From Caldilineae bacterium (GTDB lineage: Bacteria; Chloroflexota; Anaerolineae; J102): DNA of 9,139 nt. How positions within the stretch are numbered: position 1 is the first letter of the stretch; every line of letters starts with the position of its first letter. The stretch covers positions 1-9,139 of the forward strand of contig RFJM01000508.1 in the NCBI GenBank assembly GCA_003694905.1. Reading direction: 5' to 3'. The translations under genes and the position numbers were made by a program. Shown piece by piece: positions 6,906-9,139 of the stretch. The notes beneath the pieces were generated by a model that saw only the letters and a program-made list of their open reading frames with translations, was not told the DNA's origin and did no database searches.

Positions 6906-7133
6906 TCAGTCGATATCTACCGTCACACGCAGGCCGCGACGCATCCCCGCCACTTTGACGACCGAGCGAATGGCCTGGGCCGTCCGACCCCGGCGGCCGA
7001 TCAAACGACCGGTGTCCTCAGGCGAGGCCGTTACTCGGACATGCAGATTCGAACCGGAACGCCGGGTCTTCACCCGCACGGCATCCGGATTCTCGACAAG
7101 CGAGCGGGCGATGAATTCTACCAGTTCCTTCAT
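6906..7133 (-). CDS. khpA: KH-domain RNA-binding protein KhpA
   Basis: A 75-residue single KH-domain protein of the KhpA (YlqC) family, an RNA-binding protein that in other bacteria acts with KhpB as an RNA chaperone/regulator. The start MKELVEFIARSLVENPDAV matches the family, and the nucleic-acid-binding GxxG loop is GRRG at 46-49 within IGRRGRTAQAIR. The length is normal (about 75-80). It lies between rpsP and rimM, its usual place. The start at 7133 has no clear Shine-Dalgarno sequence, and a strong hairpin (7163-7188) occupies the 73-base gap to rpsP, so its translation may be weaker or differently controlled than that of its neighbours. Confidence 0.96.
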   Translation of the reverse strand: MKELVEFIARSLVENPDAVRVKTRRSGSNLHVRVTASPEDTGRLIGRRGRTAQAIRSVVKVAGMRRGLRVTVDID

Positions 7134-7162
7134 ACAGGGTTGATACGGAGTGAGGGAAGGAT

Positions 7163-7188
7163 AGACCGCCCCGGATTCGAGGCGGTCT
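7163..7188 (-). other. Intercistronic hairpin between rpsP and khpA
   Basis: AGACCGCC and GGCGGTCT form a perfect 8-bp stem with a 10-base loop, 18 bases after the rpsP stop codon. No T-tract follows, so it is more likely an RNA stabiliser or processing point, protecting or separating the rpsP message, than a full terminator. Confidence 0.6.
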
Positions 7189-7206
7189 TAGATGCTGGAG
7201 GTGCGA

Positions 7207-7470
7207 TCACGCCTCGGCCTGTTCATCCGGGGCGGTGAGATCGATATTGCGAAGCATTTGAGCGACGGCTTCGCTGGGTTGCGCACCTTGGCTCAGCCAG
7301 TAAGCGGTGCGTTCCTTGTTGATGACAAAGGTGGGAGGATTGGTGCGGGGATTGTAGTAACCCAGATTCTCGATGAACTTGCCGTCGCGTGGCGAGCGCT
7401 GGTCGGCCACCACCACGCGGTAGGACGCCTGTTTCTTGGCGCCGGTTCGTCGTAAGCGAATGCGTACCAT
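7207..7470 (-). CDS. rpsP: 30S ribosomal protein S16
   Basis: Small-subunit protein that binds 16S rRNA and aids 30S assembly. The 87-residue product begins with the invariant MVRIRLRRTGAKKQASYRVV and contains DQRSPRDGKFIENLGYYNP (23-41), followed by the AYWLSQGAQPSEAV region (about 56-69), all diagnostic for bS16. It starts 63 bases after ffh stops. An AGGAG sequence lies 13 bases before the ATG, farther than the usual spacing. Its place between ffh and khpA is the common bacterial arrangement. Confidence 0.98.
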   Translation of the reverse strand: MVRIRLRRTGAKKQASYRVVVADQRSPRDGKFIENLGYYNPRTNPPTFVINKERTAYWLSQGAQPSEAVAQMLRNIDLTAPDEQAEA

Positions 7471-7533
7471 AAGTGTGTTTCTACTCCTGAAGCAAGGCCC
7501 ACAACAAGGCCGGGATGAATAGGGATGGTTGAT

Positions 7534-8859
7534 TCAGAATCCAAGAAGTCCTGACAGACCGCTGCGACGACCCGACTTGAGCTGTTTCATGAGTCGTTGC
7601 ATCTGCCGGAACTGGCTTAACAATTCATTGACTTCCTGAACGGAAGTTCCGCTGCCTGCAGCGATGCGGCGCTTGCGGCTGGCATTGAGGATGTTGGGAT
7701 TGCGCCGTTCCTGCATGGTCATGGAGGAGATGATCGCTTCAATGCGCCGCATCTGCTTGTCGGTCGTCTCGGGATCGATCTCTTTGGCGAGCCGTCCCAT
7801 GCCGGGGATCATTCCCAGAATATTGGTGAGCGGGCCCATCTTCTTGATCTGCTGCATCTGCTTGAGGAAGTCATCCAGATCAAAGGTGGCCTCACGCAGC
7901 TTCTTCTCCATGCGCCGGGCCTCGTCCTGATCCATGACCTGCTCTGCCTTTTCGATGACGGTGAGCACGTCACCCATGCCCAGGATGCGGGAGGCCAGAC
8001 GGTCGGGATGGAAGACTTCGATGCCGTCGATCTTCTCGCTGGTGCCCAGGAACTTGATAGGCACGCCGGTGACTGCACGCATGGAGATGGCTGCACCACC
8101 CCGCGCATCGCCGTCGATCTTGGTCAAGATGAGACCGGTAAGCCCCACCCGCTCATGGAAGTCGGATGCGACTCTCACCGCTTCCTGGCCTGTCATGGCA
8201 TCGGCCACCAGTAGCACTTCGTTGGGCCTGGCCAGGGTCTTGATCTGGACCAGCTCATTCATCATGTCGTCGTCGATGTTCAGGCGACCGGCCGTATCGA
8301 TGATGACCACGGTGCGGGCCTCTTCGCGAGCGCGGCGCAAACCACGGCTGACGATCTCAGGTGGCGGGGGCTCGATCCCTTCGCTGTGGACGGGGATGTC
8401 GATCTGCCTGCCCAATACCTCGAGCTGGGTTACCGCGGCCGGCCGGTATGTATCTGCTGCAATGAGCAAGGGACGCTGGCCGCTGCTGCGCAGGCGATTG
8501 GCCAGCTTGGCTGCCGTGGTTGTCTTACCGGAACCCTGCAGGCCCACCAGCATGATCACATGGGGCGGCTGACCGGATAGATCGAGACGGGCGGATTCGC
8601 CCAGGGTGCGGATCAGCTCCTCGTGGACGATCTTGACAACCTGCTGCGCCGGCGTCAGGCTGCGCATCACATCCGCGCCGACGGCCCGCTCGCGCACTCT
8701 GCCGACGAACTCCTTGACGACCTTGTAGTTGACGTCGGCCTCGAGCAGCGCCAGACGCACCTGTCGCAATGCCTTGTCAACATCGGCTTCGGACAGGCGT
8801 CCACGTCGGCCCAGGTTGTCGAAGATGTCCTGGAGTTTATCGGTGAGATTATCGAACAC
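7534..8859 (-). CDS. ffh: Signal recognition particle GTPase Ffh (SRP54)
   Basis: Protein subunit of the signal recognition particle; it binds SRP RNA and hydrophobic signal sequences of nascent chains and docks with FtsY at the membrane. With the GTG start at 8859 the product is 441 residues and begins FDNLTDKLQDIF, the usual Ffh N-terminus. The N domain has ALLEADV (37-43). The G domain has GLQGSGKTT (106-114), ADTYRPAA (135-142), DTAGR (188-192) and TKIDGDARGG (246-255). The methionine-rich M domain has GMIPGM and the RNA-binding SRKRRIAAGSGTSVQEVN segment near the end. The longer open frame to 8946 is rejected because the promoter lies inside it. A proline run, GIEPPPPEIV (161-170), sits between G-domain motifs. 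First gene of the cluster with rpsP, khpA and rimM. Confidence 0.98.
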   Translation of the reverse strand: MFDNLTDKLQDIFDNLGRRGRLSEADVDKALRQVRLALLEADVNYKVVKEFVGRVRERAVGADVMRSLTPAQQVVKIVHEELIRTLGESARLDLSGQPPHVIMLVGLQGSGKTTTAAKLANRLRSSGQRPLLIAADTYRPAAVTQLEVLGRQIDIPVHSEGIEPPPPEIVSRGLRRAREEARTVVIIDTAGRLNIDDDMMNELVQIKTLARPNEVLLVADAMTGQEAVRVASDFHERVGLTGLILTKIDGDARGGAAISMRAVTGVPIKFLGTSEKIDGIEVFHPDRLASRILGMGDVLTVIEKAEQVMDQDEARRMEKKLREATFDLDDFLKQMQQIKKMGPLTNILGMIPGMGRLAKEIDPETTDKQMRRIEAIISSMTMQERRNPNILNASRKRRIAAGSGTSVQEVNELLSQFRQMQRLMKQLKSGRRSGLSGLLGF

Positions 8860-8910
8860 GGTTGTCTTCTCGGCGGCTTTCCAAAGGAGAATTGGGCGCG
8901 CCAACGTCAG

Positions 8911-8939
8911 ATTGTAGCGCCTTACCCGCCCAGGGTCAA
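8911..8939 (-). promoter_or_regulatory. Sigma-70-type promoter for the ffh cluster
   Basis: The minus strand has TTGACC (8939-8934), a 17-base spacer and TACAAT (8916-8911). Transcription would begin near 8904, giving a leader of about 45 bases to the GTG start of ffh at 8859. Upstream of it, 8940-9139 holds no gene, RNA or repeat that I can recognise. Confidence 0.85.
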
Positions 8940-9139
8940 ATCTCATGGCCGGTCGCGTTCCGGCTTGGGTGCGGATGGCGGCTTTCCATCACTCCTCAAG
9001 GTGCCACGTCCTGCAAGGGCGGGCAGGTTCTTGCTCCTGTCATGCGGCTTTGGGGAGTCGGGTGCGCGGGCGACGCCGTGATTCGCCCAGGGGTCCGGGA
9101 AGGGGGCGCTCGGCCGTAGCCAAGCGCACAGGCCGGTAC

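Noticed and set aside
8860..8946. N-terminal extension of Ffh (29 extra residues)
   Set aside because: A TTGACC-17-TACAAT promoter overlaps it, so the extended start would not be transcribed; the GTG at 8859 gives the standard Ffh N-terminus.
8946..9000. 17-codon minus-strand reading frame with GAGGAG upstream, ending just before the ffh promoter
   Set aside because: Only two bases separate GGAG from the ATG, no family is recognisable, and it lies upstream of the mapped promoter elements.

Overview
The window looks like a chromosomal housekeeping segment of a GC-rich bacterium. I favour Chloroflexota: the N-terminal part of LeuS and the small membrane-protein set resemble proteins I remember from that phylum, but no database was searched. 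Every gene I can support is on the minus strand, so transcription runs from high to low coordinates. There is no sign of phage, transposase or CRISPR.

From the right end leftwards, ffh (SRP GTPase) comes first, driven by a clear sigma-70-like promoter at 8911-8939. It is followed by rpsP (ribosomal protein S16), khpA (KH-domain RNA-binding protein) and rimM (16S/30S maturation factor). This is the familiar SRP/ribosome-biogenesis cluster, but trmD and rplS, which often follow rimM, are absent. About 475 bases without a gene follow. They contain a strikingly foldable stretch (about 6077-6323), a 9-base inverted repeat and a probable promoter for mnmA. Next are mnmA (tRNA 2-thiouridylase) and three small membrane-protein genes, the last two overlapping and resembling a YtxG/YtxH-type pair.

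The most unusual part is 3247-3758. A strong promoter precedes tRNA-Ala(CGC). Downstream is a leucine-type T-box leader whose two halves are separated by a complete second tRNA gene, tRNA-Ala(GGC). The 5' half holds Stem I with a loop-E specifier region, Stem II and a IIA/B-like region. The 3' half holds Stem III, the AGGGTGGTACCGCGG T-box and an intrinsic terminator. The T-box controls ilvE (branched-chain aminotransferase), a small cupin gene and leuS (leucyl-tRNA synthetase; 3' end outside the window). The operon therefore joins synthesis and tRNA charging of leucine under a tRNA-Leu-sensing element, with a processable tRNA-Ala sitting inside the sensor RNA.

Start codons were chosen from ribosome-binding sites, family alignments from memory and promoter positions. 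This shortens ilvE, ffh and two small genes relative to their longest open frames.
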